Part shown: positions 1 to 9,345 of the stretch, one piece after another
How the letters are laid out: the number at the start of each line of letters is the position of its first letter
Numbering within the stretch: position 1 is the stretch's first letter
Source: Bacteroidota bacterium
Lineage (GTDB): Bacteria > Bacteroidota > Bacteroidia > Chitinophagales > Chitinophagaceae
Direction: 5' to 3'
DNA length: 33,419 bases
Assembly (NCBI GenBank): GCA_025363385.1
Contig: JANYEA010000055.1
Span: 1 to 33,419 of the forward strand
Position numbers and translations under genes: made by a program
The notes under the pieces: model-generated
Database searches by the model: none
Told to the model about the DNA's origin: nothing
Seen by the model: only the letters and a program-made list of their open reading frames with translations

Positions 1-1286
1 TTGCGTATACCGCTTTGAATCCATACATAGGCAGGTCCATTCCAACTTCCATTGTCTTGTAATCCACCCATAACGTGATAAGGCAATTGGTTATCGGTGT
101 TAATATGATAAAACTGACCGAGTGCTAATTTTTCATCAAATTGCCAAGTCTTACCTCTATCACGAGAAATACCAATACCGCCATCATTACCATCGATAAT
201 AAAATTGGCATCATAGGGATGTATCCACCAGGCATGGTGATCAGGATGTATGCCACTGTATGGAATTACATTTTTAAAAGTCTTACCACCATCTTCACTT
301 ACACTGATCATTTGATTGATATTGTACAATCTGTTTTCGTTGATAGGATCGCATGATATATCCTGAAAATAAAATGCGCGATTGGTTACAACGGAGGGAT
401 CACTATTCACTAACTCCCATTTCAATCCTCCATCATCTGACCTGTATAAACCATTTTTTGTTGCTTCAACTAACGCATATACACGATTCGGTTGTGATCT
501 GCTGATGCTGATACCGATTCTACCAAATTCTCCAACTGGTAAGCCTTCTTCCTTGGTTAATTTTTTAAAAGATTTACCAGCATCATAAGTAACATATAAA
601 CCACTTCCACTTCCGCCCCCTTTTAAACTCCAAGGCGTACGTTTGTGTTGATACATATTCACAAATAATTTATTGGGATTCGAAGGGTCCATTACCATAT
701 CACCTACACCACTGGTATCATTAGTATGTAATATTAATTTCCAATTTTCTCCGCCATCAGTGGTTTTATAAACTCCCCGCTCTGCATGTTCCATAAAAGG
801 ATTACCCATTACTCCGGCATAAACAATATCTGGATTATTAGGATCTATGAGTATTCTATGAATATTGCGGGTCTTTTGCAGCCCCATACATTTCCATGTT
901 TTGCCACCGTCTAAACTTTTATAGATACCCTCTCCTAAACTGATAGAGTTTCTCGGATTGCCTTCACCTGTGCCCGCCCAAACTACACTGGGATTAGATT
1001 GTGTGATTGCAACAGAGCCAATATTTTGTATGGGTTGCTCATCAAATACGGGGGTCCAAGAAGCACCGCCATTCTCTGTTTTCCAAACTCCACCACTTGC
1101 AGTTCCCAGATAAATCGTAGTTGGATTATTGTAAATAGCATCAATGGATGTAACCCTGCCACTCATACCTGCTGGCCCTATATTACGGGGTTTAAAATTT
1201 TTGAATTGTTTATTGATGTCGATTGTTTGTGCTTGTAAGCCTATGGTAAGAACCATGGCCATCAGAAAGGAAATCTGCTTGCTCAT
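1..1286 (-). CDS. Exported Vps10/sortilin-like beta-propeller protein, 3' part missing
   Basis: This reading frame is open from its ATG at 1286 to the left edge, so about 428 N-terminal residues are visible and the C-terminus lies outside the window. The start gives a signal peptide (MSKQISFLMAMVLTIGLQAQ) with likely cleavage before the Q or T that follows. The mature part opens with a 'RNIGPAGMSGRVTSI' segment and then carries repeated Asp-box/BNR motifs of the form S-x-D-G-G-x-T-W, for example YKSLDGGKTW, YKTTDGGENW, YRSDDGGLKW and ISRDRGKTW. These are the hallmark of the sortilin N-terminal type of multi-bladed beta-propeller, often annotated in Bacteroidota as 'glycosyl hydrolase' without a proven activity. 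The full-length protein at 2536-5757 is a paralogue with the same order of motifs. The family is firm; the substrate is unknown, and a role in secreted protein or peptide handling is only a guess. Confidence 0.85.
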   Translation of the reverse strand, partial: MSKQISFLMAMVLTIGLQAQTIDINKQFKNFKPRNIGPAGMSGRVTSIDAIYNNPTTIYLGTASGGVWKTENGGASWTPVFDEQPIQNIGSVAITQSNPSVVWAGTGEGNPRNSISLGEGIYKSLDGGKTWKCMGLQKTRNIHRILIDPNNPDIVYAGVMGNPFMEHAERGVYKTTDGGENWKLILHTNDTSGVGDMVMDPSNPNKLFVNMYQHKRTPWSLKGGGSGSGLYVTYDAGKSFKKLTKEEGLPVGEFGRIGISISRSQPNRVYALVEATKNGLYRSDDGGLKWELVNSDPSVVTNRAFYFQDISCDPINENRLYNINQMISVSEDGGKTFKNVIPYSGIHPDHHAWWIHPYDANFIIDGNDGGIGISRDRGKTWQFDEKLALGQFYHINTDNQLPYHVMGGLQDNGSWNGPAYVWIQSGIR

Positions 1287-1449
1287 CTTTTTAGTTTTGG
1301 TGAAAGCAATATCGAACTTTAAAAAGTAATGGGCAAATAAGAGTGAGGAACGGAGTAATATTAAAAAGAAAACGTAAAAGTAAAATGAGAACAGCAAATA
1401 TTAAGATGCTTTAGTGTTGCTTATTGATATACATATTAAAACTAATTGT

Positions 1450-1484
1450 TTTTTACTTTTTACGCTTTACTTTTTACTTTTATC
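1450..1484 (+). repeat. Five 7-bp tandem repeats running into a promoter
   Basis: Five consecutive 7-base units (TTTTTAC, TTTTTAC, GCTTTAC, TTTTTAC, TTTTATC) lie directly upstream of the polyprenyl synthase gene. The last unit overlaps the -7 promoter motif TATCTTTG at 1481-1488. A related A-rich, reverse-oriented version (CGTAAAAGTAAAA) occurs at about 1372-1384, near the divergent propeller gene. Confidence 0.7.
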
Positions 1485-1488
1485 TTTG
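1481..1488 (+). promoter_or_regulatory. Bacteroidota -7 promoter motif TATCTTTG
   Basis: TATCTTTG is an exact match to the Bacteroidota primary-sigma -7 consensus TAnnTTTG. It ends only four bases before the ATG chosen for the polyprenyl synthase, which implies a leaderless or nearly leaderless transcript. I see no convincing TTTG -33 element at the expected spacing because the upstream DNA is a T-rich repeat. Confidence 0.55.
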
Positions 1489-1492
1489 TCCC

Positions 1493-2458
1493 ATGCAGGC
1501 AATAAAAAAAGTAATCGGGGCTGAACTGAAATATTTCGAGGAATATTTCGACCGAACTTTTAAAAGCGAGAACAATTTATTGCTTAATCGAATCCTTACT
1601 TATTTAGCCAGTAGAAAGGGGAAGCAAATGCGGCCCATGTTTGTGCTACTCTGCGCAAGAATGGGTGGAAAAATTAATGAACAATCTTTTCGGGCTGCCC
1701 TTTTTGTGGAAATGTTGCATACCTCATCATTGGTTCATGATGACCTGATTGATGATAGTTTACAAAGGCGTGGAACGTATTCTATTAACGCTATTTGGAA
1801 GAATCGTGCTGCAGTATTTACAGGCGATAATTTATTTACAAATAGTGTCCTATTATTATTAAAAAATCAGGACTATAAAATTCTTCAAATTTTTTCTGAT
1901 TCTATTGGTAGGGTAATTGAAGGAGAATTGTTGCAGATGGATAAATCTCGCAAATTGAATCTCGACGAGAATATTTATTTTGAAATCATCAAGGGTAAAA
2001 CTGCCACATTACTTGCTTCTGCATGTGCAACAGGAGCTGCTTCTACATTTACAGATCAGGCAATGATCGACAAACTCTATTTATTTGGTGAAAAAATTGG
2101 CGTTGCATTTCAAATCAAAGACGATCTTTTAGATTATGGCGATGTAGCAATAGGTAAGCCCCGAGGGAACGATATTAAAGAAGGGAAAGCCACGCTACCA
2201 CTGATTTATACATTCAATAATTGCGAACCGGCCCTTAGAAAAAAACTTCTATTTATTTTTAAACATCGAAATAAAGAAGAAGAAAGCGTTAATTTTTTAA
2301 TTCAACAAGTAGTTCTAAATGGCGGCATGGAATATGCCACTCAAAAAATGCAATGGTATAGCGATGAAGCTTTGAAAATATTATATGAGTTCCCGGCATC
2401 TCATACAAGAGATGCTTTAGAGGAATTGGTAAATTATACTTCCGGTAGGGTACATTAA
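1493..2458 (+). CDS. Polyprenyl diphosphate synthase (trans-prenyltransferase, long-chain type)
   Basis: A 321-residue class I prenyl synthase. It would extend farnesyl diphosphate with isopentenyl diphosphate in the cytosol to make the long prenyl tail of menaquinone. The family landmarks are present: GKQMRP (residues 43-48) for substrate binding, the first aspartate-rich motif DDLID at 83-87, and the second, DDLLD, at 210-214. Small residues (S78, S79) just before the first motif fit a long-chain enzyme rather than a farnesyl or geranylgeranyl synthase. An upstream in-frame ATG at 1424 would add 23 hydrophobic residues encoded by the T-rich promoter repeats. I reject it because MQAIKKVIGAEL is the usual start of this family and the -7 promoter box lies inside that extension. 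The exact chain length cannot be read from sequence. Confidence 0.92.
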   Translation: MQAIKKVIGAELKYFEEYFDRTFKSENNLLLNRILTYLASRKGKQMRPMFVLLCARMGGKINEQSFRAALFVEMLHTSSLVHDDLIDDSLQRRGTYSINAIWKNRAAVFTGDNLFTNSVLLLLKNQDYKILQIFSDSIGRVIEGELLQMDKSRKLNLDENIYFEIIKGKTATLLASACATGAASTFTDQAMIDKLYLFGEKIGVAFQIKDDLLDYGDVAIGKPRGNDIKEGKATLPLIYTFNNCEPALRKKLLFIFKHRNKEEESVNFLIQQVVLNGGMEYATQKMQWYSDEALKILYEFPASHTRDALEELVNYTSGRVH

Positions 2459-2535
2459 TTTTATTGTTCATTCATCACATTTTTTTTGTTTCTTTCTTTT
2501 TCTTCCCATATTGATAGTATCTTGGTTCATATTAA

Positions 2536-5500
2536 ATGATCAATATGAAGTTATTTATTTATGCAATGGCAGTGCTTTCCTGCACTTCTGTTTTTGCTCA
2601 GAAAAAAAAGGATGATAAGAAAACGGAAACAAGTACAACTGTTGCCTCTATTAGTCTGGATAGTCTTTTTAAGCAAGTACGCTTTCGATCTATTGGACCC
2701 TTTCGCGGTGGACGTTCTGTAACCTCAACCGGGGTTGTACAAAACCAGTTAATATATTATATGGGTAGCACTAGTGGTGGTGTTTGGAAAACCGAAGATG
2801 CTGGTCAAAGCTGGAAAAACATATCTGATAATTATTTTAAAACTGGTTCTGTTGGCGCTATCGCAGTTGCAGAAAGCGATCAGAATGTGGTATATGTGGG
2901 AATGGGCGAACACGCACCCCGTGGCGTGATGAGTAGTTATGGTGATGGAATATATAAATCTACAGATGCAGGCAAAACCTGGTCTCATATGGGTTTAGAA
3001 AAAACGAGAACAATATCCTATATCAGAGTAGATCCCAAAAATCCAGATATCGTATATGTAGCCGCTCAGGGTGCCATGCATGGCGCAACGCCTGAGCGCG
3101 GCGTTTATAAATCAATCGATGGAGGTAAAACCTGGAAGAAGACTTTATATGTGGATGAAAATACAGGATGTGCTGACCTATCAATTGACATGAACAACCC
3201 GCGTATACTTTATGCTGCTATGTGGGATTACAGAAGACTTCCTTGGGAAATGCGCAGTGGCGGGAAAGGGAGTGGATTGTACAAGAGTATGGATGCTGGA
3301 GAAACATGGGTAAGAATGGAGAAGGGCCTTCCCAAAGAAATGGGTAAAATGAGTATCAGTGTTTCAAGAGCAAATAGCGATAAAGTATATGCATTGATAG
3401 AAAGCGATACTCAAAAAGAAACCGGCGGATTATTCGTAAGTGATGATGCAGGCAAAAACTGGAACCGAGTAAGTAAAGACCATCGACTCACACAACGTGC
3501 TTGGTATTACATCGAAACCTTTGCAGATCCAAAGGATGAAAATACTGTGTATGTTTTAAATTCACCAGGGTTGAAATCAACAGATGGTGGCCGCACCTGG
3601 AATTATATTGGGGGTATTCATGGAGATTTTCATCAGTTATGGATCAATCCAAACAACAATAAAAATATCATCATCTCAAATGATGGCGGTGCCGGAGTAA
3701 CTTTTAATGGTGGTAAGGTTTGGAGTACAGAAGACAATCAACCCACAGCACAATTTTATCGAATCAGCGTAGATAATTTATTCCCGTATAATATTTATGC
3801 TGGTCAACAAGACAATTCTTCTGTAAAAATAAAAAGCTGGAACCCAAGTGGTTGGCAGATTGGTCAGTCCGATTGGACTTATACTGCGGGTGGTGAAAGC
3901 GCCTTCGTTGCATTCGATCCGAATAATCCAAAATTATCGATGGGTGGAAGTTATCAGGGTACCATTGGTTTATTTGATAACGCAATCATGGAAGGAAAAA
4001 ATATTATGGAAGCTCCTATACAGTATCAGTCTTTACAACCCAAAGACATGAAGTATCGTTTTAATTGGAATGCACCAATTACTTATAGCGAGCATGAGCC
4101 AAATACTTTTTATCATGCCGGCAATGTATTGTTCAAGACTTCTGATTATGGTAAGAACTGGGTGGCTATTTCACCCGATCTTACGAAACACGATAGTACA
4201 AAAATGGGGATGAGTGGAACGCCATATACGAATGAAGGTGCGGGCGGTGAAAACTATTGTACCATCATGTACGTAAAAGAATCACCTATTGAAAAGGGAG
4301 TTATATACACGGGTAGTGATGATGGAGTTGTTAGTATTACCAGAGATAATGGAAAATCTTGGAACACCATCACTCCTCCAAATCTGGGTGAAGCAATTGT
4401 AAACTGTATTGATGTTTCTCCATTTGATAAAGCAACCGCTTATATAGCAACTACCAGGTATAAATTCAATGATCTAACACCATCATTATATAAGACAAAT
4501 GATTATGGTAAAACATGGAAAAAAATAGTAACTGGCATCCCTGAAGGTGCATATACCAGATGTATTAGAGAAGACCAAAACAGAAAGGGATTGTTATTTG
4601 CAGGAACTGAAACCGGATTGTATATTTCCTTTAATGATGGAGAAAATTGGCAACAACTTCAATTAGGTTTACCAATCGTTCCCATCACAGATTTAAAAGT
4701 GCACAAAGGAAATCTAATTGCCGCAACCATGGGAAGAGCGTTCTGGATCTTAGACGACTTATCGGTTTTACGTCAATACGATGCTTCAAAAAATGATCAA
4801 TTTGTTTTGTTTCAACCCAAGGATGCATATCGTGTTTCCGGGGCAAGTATGTTGGATAAAGTGTATACCGACGAAGACCTTGAAACGCCTTTACAATCTA
4901 GTGCAGGTTTAAATGCAGCAACTGGATTGGTGCTATTTTATCAGTTACCAGCTAAAAAAGATTCTACTGCAAAATATAGTTTAGAAATCAAAGATATCAA
5001 AGGCAATATAGTGCGTAAATATTCCTCTGAGGCAGATAAAGAATTTGTAGGAGGATACCCCGGCGGACCCTCACCAGATCCTTTACTACCAACCAATTCA
5101 GGCCTTAATCGTTTTGTATGGGATCAAAGATATCCTCCACAAACAGGTGTGATGAATGTATTTATTGAGGGTGGATACGATGGTCATAAAGTAATGCCCG
5201 GAGAGTATACTGCAACATTGAATTTTGGAAAAGAAAATAAAACTGTTTCGTTTAAAATATTGGCAGATCCCCGCATTACCGGAACAGTTGCAGAGTATGA
5301 AGCGCAACACCAATTACAGTCAAAAGCAGAAGCAGACATTGTAGATATTCATAGTTCTGTAAATAAAATGCGTAAAGCTAATAAGCAGATCTCCGACTTA
5401 ATAGAACAGTTAGAAGCAGGCGATACTACTGCCAATAAATCAATTCGAGATAAAGCTGCAGGCATCAGTAAAAACTTAGCTAAATGGGAAGAAGCATTGG

Positions 5501-5757
5501 TGCAAACCAAGGCTCAGAGCAATGATGACATCATCAATTATATCAATAAACTGAGTGCCGATTATATATTCTTAAAAGGCGACCTGGATTCAAATATTCC
5601 TTACACTACAAAAGGCCAGGAAGATCAATTCCAATACTTAGATGCACAGTGGAAACCTTTGAAAAAGCAAATGCAAGATCTGGTAAATAAAGACATTACA
5701 GAACTGAATAAACTCTGTAAAGAAAAAGAGATCGCTAAAATAATTATTGCACTCTAA
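2536..5757 (+). CDS. Exported Vps10/sortilin-like beta-propeller protein, full length
   Basis: A 1073-residue secreted protein. The start (MINMKL, or the second Met at 2545) gives a signal peptide ending SVFAQ. Residues about 50-770 form BNR/Asp-box propeller blades with motifs such as [50 protein letters not shown] and [10 protein letters not shown], arranged as in sortilin/Vps10-type propellers. From about residue 780 there is a beta-sandwich-like region ([23 protein letters not shown]), followed by a C-terminal helical region (about 935-1073) rich in K/E/Q. This architecture is common in Bacteroidota and is usually labelled 'glycosyl hydrolase' or 'VPS10 domain protein', but the biochemical role is not established. 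The gene is a paralogue of the truncated gene at 1-1286. It ends at a strong hairpin terminator shared with the convergent msrB-like gene. Confidence 0.88.
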   Translation: MINMKLFIYAMAVLSCTSVFAQKKKDDKKTETSTTVASISLDSLFKQVRFRSIGPFRGGRSVTSTGVVQNQLIYYMGSTSGGVWKTEDAGQSWKNISDNYFKTGSVGAIAVAESDQNVVYVGMGEHAPRGVMSSYGDGIYKSTDAGKTWSHMGLEKTRTISYIRVDPKNPDIVYVAAQGAMHGATPERGVYKSIDGGKTWKKTLYVDENTGCADLSIDMNNPRILYAAMWDYRRLPWEMRSGGKGSGLYKSMDAGETWVRMEKGLPKEMGKMSISVSRANSDKVYALIESDTQKETGGLFVSDDAGKNWNRVSKDHRLTQRAWYYIETFADPKDENTVYVLNSPGLKSTDGGRTWNYIGGIHGDFHQLWINPNNNKNIIISNDGGAGVTFNGGKVWSTEDNQPTAQFYRISVDNLFPYNIYAGQQDNSSVKIKSWNPSGWQIGQSDWTYTAGGESAFVAFDPNNPKLSMGGSYQGTIGLFDNAIMEGKNIMEAPIQYQSLQPKDMKYRFNWNAPITYSEHEPNTFYHAGNVLFKTSDYGKNWVAISPDLTKHDSTKMGMSGTPYTNEGAGGENYCTIMYVKESPIEKGVIYTGSDDGVVSITRDNGKSWNTITPPNLGEAIVNCIDVSPFDKATAYIATTRYKFNDLTPSLYKTNDYGKTWKKIVTGIPEGAYTRCIREDQNRKGLLFAGTETGLYISFNDGENWQQLQLGLPIVPITDLKVHKGNLIAATMGRAFWILDDLSVLRQYDASKNDQFVLFQPKDAYRVSGASMLDKVYTDEDLETPLQSSAGLNAATGLVLFYQLPAKKDSTAKYSLEIKDIKGNIVRKYSSEADKEFVGGYPGGPSPDPLLPTNSGLNRFVWDQRYPPQTGVMNVFIEGGYDGHKVMPGEYTATLNFGKENKTVSFKILADPRITGTVAEYEAQHQLQSKAEADIVDIHSSVNKMRKANKQISDLIEQLEAGDTTANKSIRDKAAGISKNLAKWEEALVQTKAQSNDDIINYINKLSADYIFLKGDLDSNIPYTTKGQEDQFQYLDAQWKPLKKQMQDLVNKDITELNKLCKEKEIAKIIIAL

Positions 5758-5762
5758 AACAG

Positions 5763-5794
5763 AAAGGCCGTTGCGACTTTACGCAACGGCCTTT
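5763..5794. terminator. Bidirectional hairpin terminator
   Basis: A perfect 13-bp inverted repeat (AAAGGCCGTTGCG / CGCAACGGCCTTT) around a 6-base loop. It sits six bases after the stop of the propeller gene and two bases before the stop of the convergent msrB-like gene. The A and T flanks let it work in both directions. Confidence 0.88.
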
Positions 5795-5796
5795 TA

Positions 5797-6342
5797 CTAT
5801 TTCTGATTATATTTTTTCTCAGCTTCTTTTGCTTTGTCAAAATCTAATACAACTCCATTTATACAATAACGCAGTCCAGTAGGCGGAGGACCATCTTCAA
5901 ATACATGGCCTAAATGCGATTTACATCTGCCACACTCCACTTCGGTTCTCTTCATTCCCAAAGTATTGTCTGGTAAATAAATAATTGAACTTTTGCTAAT
6001 GGGTTCATAGAAACTTGGCCATCCACAACCACTATCGAATTTAGTATCGCTTTTAAATAATGCATTGCCACAAGCCGCGCAATAATAGGTTCCCACTTCT
6101 TTAAAGTTTTCAAATTTACTGGTGTAAGGCCGTTCAGTTCCTTTTTGACGAGCAATATTATATACTTCTGGAGAAAGAATATTTTTCCATTCTTCATCTT
6201 TCAATACCACTTTACTATTATCTGAACGAGAGTAGGCGGGATTATTTTTATTGTCCATTTTTATTTCTTTTTTGGGATCATTTTGTGAAAAGCAGCTTTG
6301 TAAGCATAAAAGCGAAACAAAAACTGCAAAAATTAATTTCAT
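5797..6342 (-). CDS. msrB: Lipoprotein peptide-methionine (R)-S-oxide reductase (MsrB)
   Basis: Reduces methionine-R-sulfoxide in damaged proteins. From the ATG at 6342 the protein has 181 residues and begins with a lipoprotein signal, MKLIFAVFVSLLCLQSC, with Cys17 as the lipidation site, so it should act outside the cytoplasm. The MsrB domain (about 45-170) has the two zinc CxxC pairs, CAAC (C88, C91) and CGRC (C137, C140), the GCGWPSF motif (106-112 including a candidate resolving Cys106), and the catalytic Cys160 in RYCIN. A longer frame starting at ATG 6405 adds 21 polar residues in front of the signal peptide, which would spoil export, so the internal start is preferred. It converges on the propeller gene and diverges from adk. 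How its disulfide is re-reduced in the periplasm is not shown here. Confidence 0.93.
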   Translation of the reverse strand: MKLIFAVFVSLLCLQSCFSQNDPKKEIKMDNKNNPAYSRSDNSKVVLKDEEWKNILSPEVYNIARQKGTERPYTSKFENFKEVGTYYCAACGNALFKSDTKFDSGCGWPSFYEPISKSSIIYLPDNTLGMKRTEVECGRCKSHLGHVFEDGPPPTGLRYCINGVVLDFDKAKEAEKKYNQK

Positions 6343-6567
6343 ATATATGTGATTATTATTTGAGTGTTTAATTACTGTTTTGTTGAAGTTCCAATTATGA
6401 AACACTAGAACCTATTTTGTCATGTTAAAATATATTTAATATGAAGGTTTTCATAATATCCGTTAAAAAACTTTATAAAAATTAACAAGTTGCATGAATT
6501 AATGTTCATTATGGAACAATTTTAAATGAATTAAACCACTGTTAAATGTTTTTTAAAGCCTAGCCCT

Positions 6568-6575
6568 TATCTTTG
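6568..6575 (+). promoter_or_regulatory. Promoter -7 motif TATCTTTG of adk
   Basis: An exact TAnnTTTG match, 25 bases before the adk ATG. The spacing fits a short 5' leader. The rest of the 258-bp gap between the msrB-like gene and adk is AT-rich and holds nothing else I can name; it should also contain the msrB promoter on the other strand. Confidence 0.6.
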
Positions 6576-6600
6576 TTCCTCATTCAAGGTTAGCAAGTAC

Positions 6601-7182
6601 ATGTTTAATATTATCCTGTTTGGACCTCCCGGAAGTGGAAAAGGAACTCAAAGTGAAAAGCTTATCGAAGCCTTTGGGTTAATACACTTATCTACCGGCG
6701 ACATTTTAAGAAGAGAAATAGCGGCAGCTACTTCATTAGGTTTGGAGGCAAAAAGTTTGATGGACAAAGGAAACTTAGTACCTGATGAAGTTGTGGTAGG
6801 AATGATTAGTTCGGCATTGGATAATAATCCTCAGGCAAAAGGATTTTTATTTGATGGTTTTCCAAGAACGGAAGCTCAAAGTGTGGCTTTAGATAAATTA
6901 TTAGCAGAAAAAAATACTGAAATAGGCGTAGTGCTTGCGCTGGATGTGAGTCGTGAAGAATTGGTAAAGCGTTTATTGCAAAGAGGTTTAACGAGTGGAA
7001 GAAGTGATGATAATAATGAAACTATTATTAGTAATAGGATATTAGAATATCAGACAAAAACTACCGTTGTTGCTAATTATTATAGTAAATTCAATAAGGT
7101 GGTTCAAGTGAAAGGGGAAGGAACTGTAGATGAGATATTTAGCGCTCTTTGCAGCGAAATCGACAAAAGATTGTCTATTTAG
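6601..7182 (+). CDS. adk: Adenylate kinase
   Basis: Catalyses ATP + AMP <=> 2 ADP in the cytosol and is essential for nucleotide balance. The 193-residue protein has the P-loop GPPGSGKGTQ (8-17), the AMP-binding STGD (31-34), the DGFPR motif (85-89) and a short LID around GRSDDN (133-138) without zinc cysteines. It is therefore the short-LID form typical of Bacteroidota. The ATG is placed 25 bases after the -7 promoter box. The gene is monocistronic: a strong terminator follows it. Confidence 0.96.
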   Translation: MFNIILFGPPGSGKGTQSEKLIEAFGLIHLSTGDILRREIAAATSLGLEAKSLMDKGNLVPDEVVVGMISSALDNNPQAKGFLFDGFPRTEAQSVALDKLLAEKNTEIGVVLALDVSREELVKRLLQRGLTSGRSDDNNETIISNRILEYQTKTTVVANYYSKFNKVVQVKGEGTVDEIFSALCSEIDKRLSI

Positions 7183-7211
7183 AAGTAAGATTTTCAACCA
7201 ATACCAACTGC

Positions 7212-7245
7212 GATCCCGCTTTAACTAGGCGGGATCATTTTTTTT
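7212..7245 (+). terminator. Rho-independent terminator after adk
   Basis: Stem GATCCCGC (7212-7219) / GCGGGATC (7229-7236) with a 9-base loop, followed by eight T (7238-7245). It separates adk from the paaZ-like operon. Confidence 0.88.
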
Positions 7246-7261
7246 CCAACTTATCAAGCCT

Positions 7262-7269
7262 TAGATTTG
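7262..7269 (+). promoter_or_regulatory. Promoter -7 motif TAGATTTG of the paaZ operon
   Basis: A TAnnTTTG match between the adk terminator and the paaZ-like ATG at 7285, leaving about 15 bases to the start codon. A -33 element is not obvious. Confidence 0.5.
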
Positions 7270-7284
7270 TTTTAAACGGCTGCC

Positions 7285-9336
7285 ATGATGCAATTGGAAA
7301 ACTATATTCTAGGTAAATGGATCAAAGGTGATGGTGATGGCCAAATCCTATACCATGCAGTTACCAGCGAACCAATTGCAACTGCTACTACAAAAGGTAT
7401 AGATTTTTCAACAGTATTACATCATGCACGACTTAAGGGGAATCCTGCTTTAAGAAAAATGACTTTTCAAGAAAGGGGTCTGATGTTACGATCACTTGCC
7501 TTGCATCTACGTGAACATCTTTCCAAGTTTTATCAGATCAGTTATCAAACAGGAGCTACCAAAGCCGATAGTTGGGTTGATATTGAAGGGGGAATAGGGA
7601 ATTTATTTGCTTATGCATCGCTTCGCAGAAAATTTTCTGACCAACCTTATTGTTTAGATGGAGAATATCATTCTCTTGGAAAATCAAACAGTTTTATAGC
7701 ACAACACCTACTCATTCCAAAGGAAGGTGTGGCAATTCATATCAATGCATATAATTTTCCAGTGTGGGGAATGCTTGAAAAAATTGCCGTGAATTTATTG
7801 GCAGGTATGCCTGCTATTGTAAAACCAGCTACTGTTACCTCTTATTTAACTGAGGCGGTTTTTCGAGAAATCATTCAATCTGGCATTTTACCCGAAGGCG
7901 CCTTGCAATTGATTTGTGGAAGTGCTTCCGGTATATTAGATCATGTGGATTCACAAGATGTGATCACTTTTACGGGCTCTGCATTAATTGGAAAAATGTT
8001 GAAATCACATCCAAAAGTATTATCAGAAAATGTTCCATTTACGATGGAATCAGATTCACTAAATGCAATTGTATTGGGGGAGGATGTACATCCGGATATG
8101 CCAGAATGGGATTTGTTTATAAAGGAAGTGCGAAAGGAAATGACAAGTAAATGCGGTCAGAAATGTACGGCCATCAGAAGAATTTTTGTTCCTGAAAATA
8201 AAATCGAAGACATTCAAATCGCGCTCAAAAAATCTTTAGAAGATGTTCTGATAGGAAACCCTTTGAACGATAAAGTACGAATGGGTTCATTAGCCGGATT
8301 AGCTCAACGAAAAGAAGTAAAAGAACAAGTACAAAAATTGTTGGCATCCTCTCAAATGATTTACGGTTCCATGGATAGCGTTTCTGTGATAGATGCAGAT
8401 GCAAATATCGGAGCATTTATGAGCCCGATTCTATTATTGAATCAACAACCCATGAGCAGCACAGCTGTTCATGAAGTGGAAGCTTTTGGTCCGGTATCAA
8501 CCCTAATGCCCTACGGTAGTTTACAAGAAGCTATTGCATTAGTAAAACTTGGAAAGGGATCTTTGGTAAGTTCCATTGTAACCAACAACACAAGTATAGC
8601 CACTGATTATACAATTGGAGCAGGTACTTATCATGGAAGAATACTGGTACTGAACAGTGCTTGCGGTAAAGAAAATACAGGGCACGGATCTCCTTTACCG
8701 CTCTTAGTTCATGGCGGTCCAGGCCGTGCCGGTGGTGGTGAAGAGATGGGTGGAATAAGAGGTGTTAAGCATTATATGCAAAGGGTAGCCATTCAAGGTT
8801 CACCTAATATGATCACAGCTATCAGTAAAGTGTATCAACCTAGTGCATCAGGAAACACTGATGGTAAACATCCTTTTAAAAAATATTTTGAAGAATTAGA
8901 AATAGGCGATCAGATTTTAACAAAGAAAAGAATCATCACAAAAGCAGATATTGATGCTTTTGCAGATCTAAGTGGAGACCACTTTTATGCGCATTTATCA
9001 GATACTGAATTCCAGGGTACGATGTTCGAAAAACAGGTTGCACATGGTTATTTTATTATGAGTGCTGCTGCTGGTTTATTTGTGGATAGTTATGAAAAGA
9101 ACCCGGTACTATTAAATTATGGAATTGAAGAATTACGGTTTACAAAACCAGTTTATATTGGTGCTAGTATTCAGGTAAGGTTTACGTGCAAAGAAAAAAT
9201 ACCTCAATCGAAAAAAGATATGTCAGAAATTGAAAAAGGGATTGTAAAGTGGTTGGTTGAAATAATAGATAATGAAAATGAAATCGTGGGTATCGCCACT
9301 ATTTTAACAATGGTAGCAAAGTTGAATCAAGAATAA
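7285..9336 (+). CDS. paaZ: Bifunctional aldehyde dehydrogenase / enoyl-CoA hydratase (PaaZ-like)
   Basis: By family, PaaZ opens the oxepin-CoA ring (MaoC-type hydratase domain) and oxidises the resulting semialdehyde (NADP-dependent aldehyde dehydrogenase domain) in aerobic phenylacetate breakdown. The 683 residues match the usual length of about 680. The dehydrogenase half (about 1-515) has catalytic Cys294 in GQKCTA and general-base Glu255 in TMESDSLNA. The C-terminal MaoC half (about 530-683) has the hotdog hydratase signature with Asp561 and His566 in FADLSGDHFYAH. The translation begins with two Met codons, so the true start may be the second. A crotonase-family gene follows after nine bases. 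The ring-activation genes paaABCDE and the ligase paaK are not in this window, so a related aromatic or CoA pathway cannot be excluded. Confidence 0.93.
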   Translation: MMQLENYILGKWIKGDGDGQILYHAVTSEPIATATTKGIDFSTVLHHARLKGNPALRKMTFQERGLMLRSLALHLREHLSKFYQISYQTGATKADSWVDIEGGIGNLFAYASLRRKFSDQPYCLDGEYHSLGKSNSFIAQHLLIPKEGVAIHINAYNFPVWGMLEKIAVNLLAGMPAIVKPATVTSYLTEAVFREIIQSGILPEGALQLICGSASGILDHVDSQDVITFTGSALIGKMLKSHPKVLSENVPFTMESDSLNAIVLGEDVHPDMPEWDLFIKEVRKEMTSKCGQKCTAIRRIFVPENKIEDIQIALKKSLEDVLIGNPLNDKVRMGSLAGLAQRKEVKEQVQKLLASSQMIYGSMDSVSVIDADANIGAFMSPILLLNQQPMSSTAVHEVEAFGPVSTLMPYGSLQEAIALVKLGKGSLVSSIVTNNTSIATDYTIGAGTYHGRILVLNSACGKENTGHGSPLPLLVHGGPGRAGGGEEMGGIRGVKHYMQRVAIQGSPNMITAISKVYQPSASGNTDGKHPFKKYFEELEIGDQILTKKRIITKADIDAFADLSGDHFYAHLSDTEFQGTMFEKQVAHGYFIMSAAAGLFVDSYEKNPVLLNYGIEELRFTKPVYIGASIQVRFTCKEKIPQSKKDMSEIEKGIVKWLVEIIDNENEIVGIATILTMVAKLNQE

Positions 9337-9345
9337 AAAGTAAAT

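Noticed and set aside
141..1329. Several short plus-strand frames
   Set aside because: They are antisense shadows of the partial propeller gene, whose own frame runs to the left edge with clear repeat motifs.
1424..1492. N-terminal extension of the polyprenyl synthase from the upstream ATG
   Set aside because: It is encoded by the T-rich heptad repeats and contains the -7 promoter motif; the family normally starts at the ATG at 1493.
6343..6405. Longer start for the MsrB-like protein
   Set aside because: It places 21 polar residues before a clean lipoprotein signal peptide.
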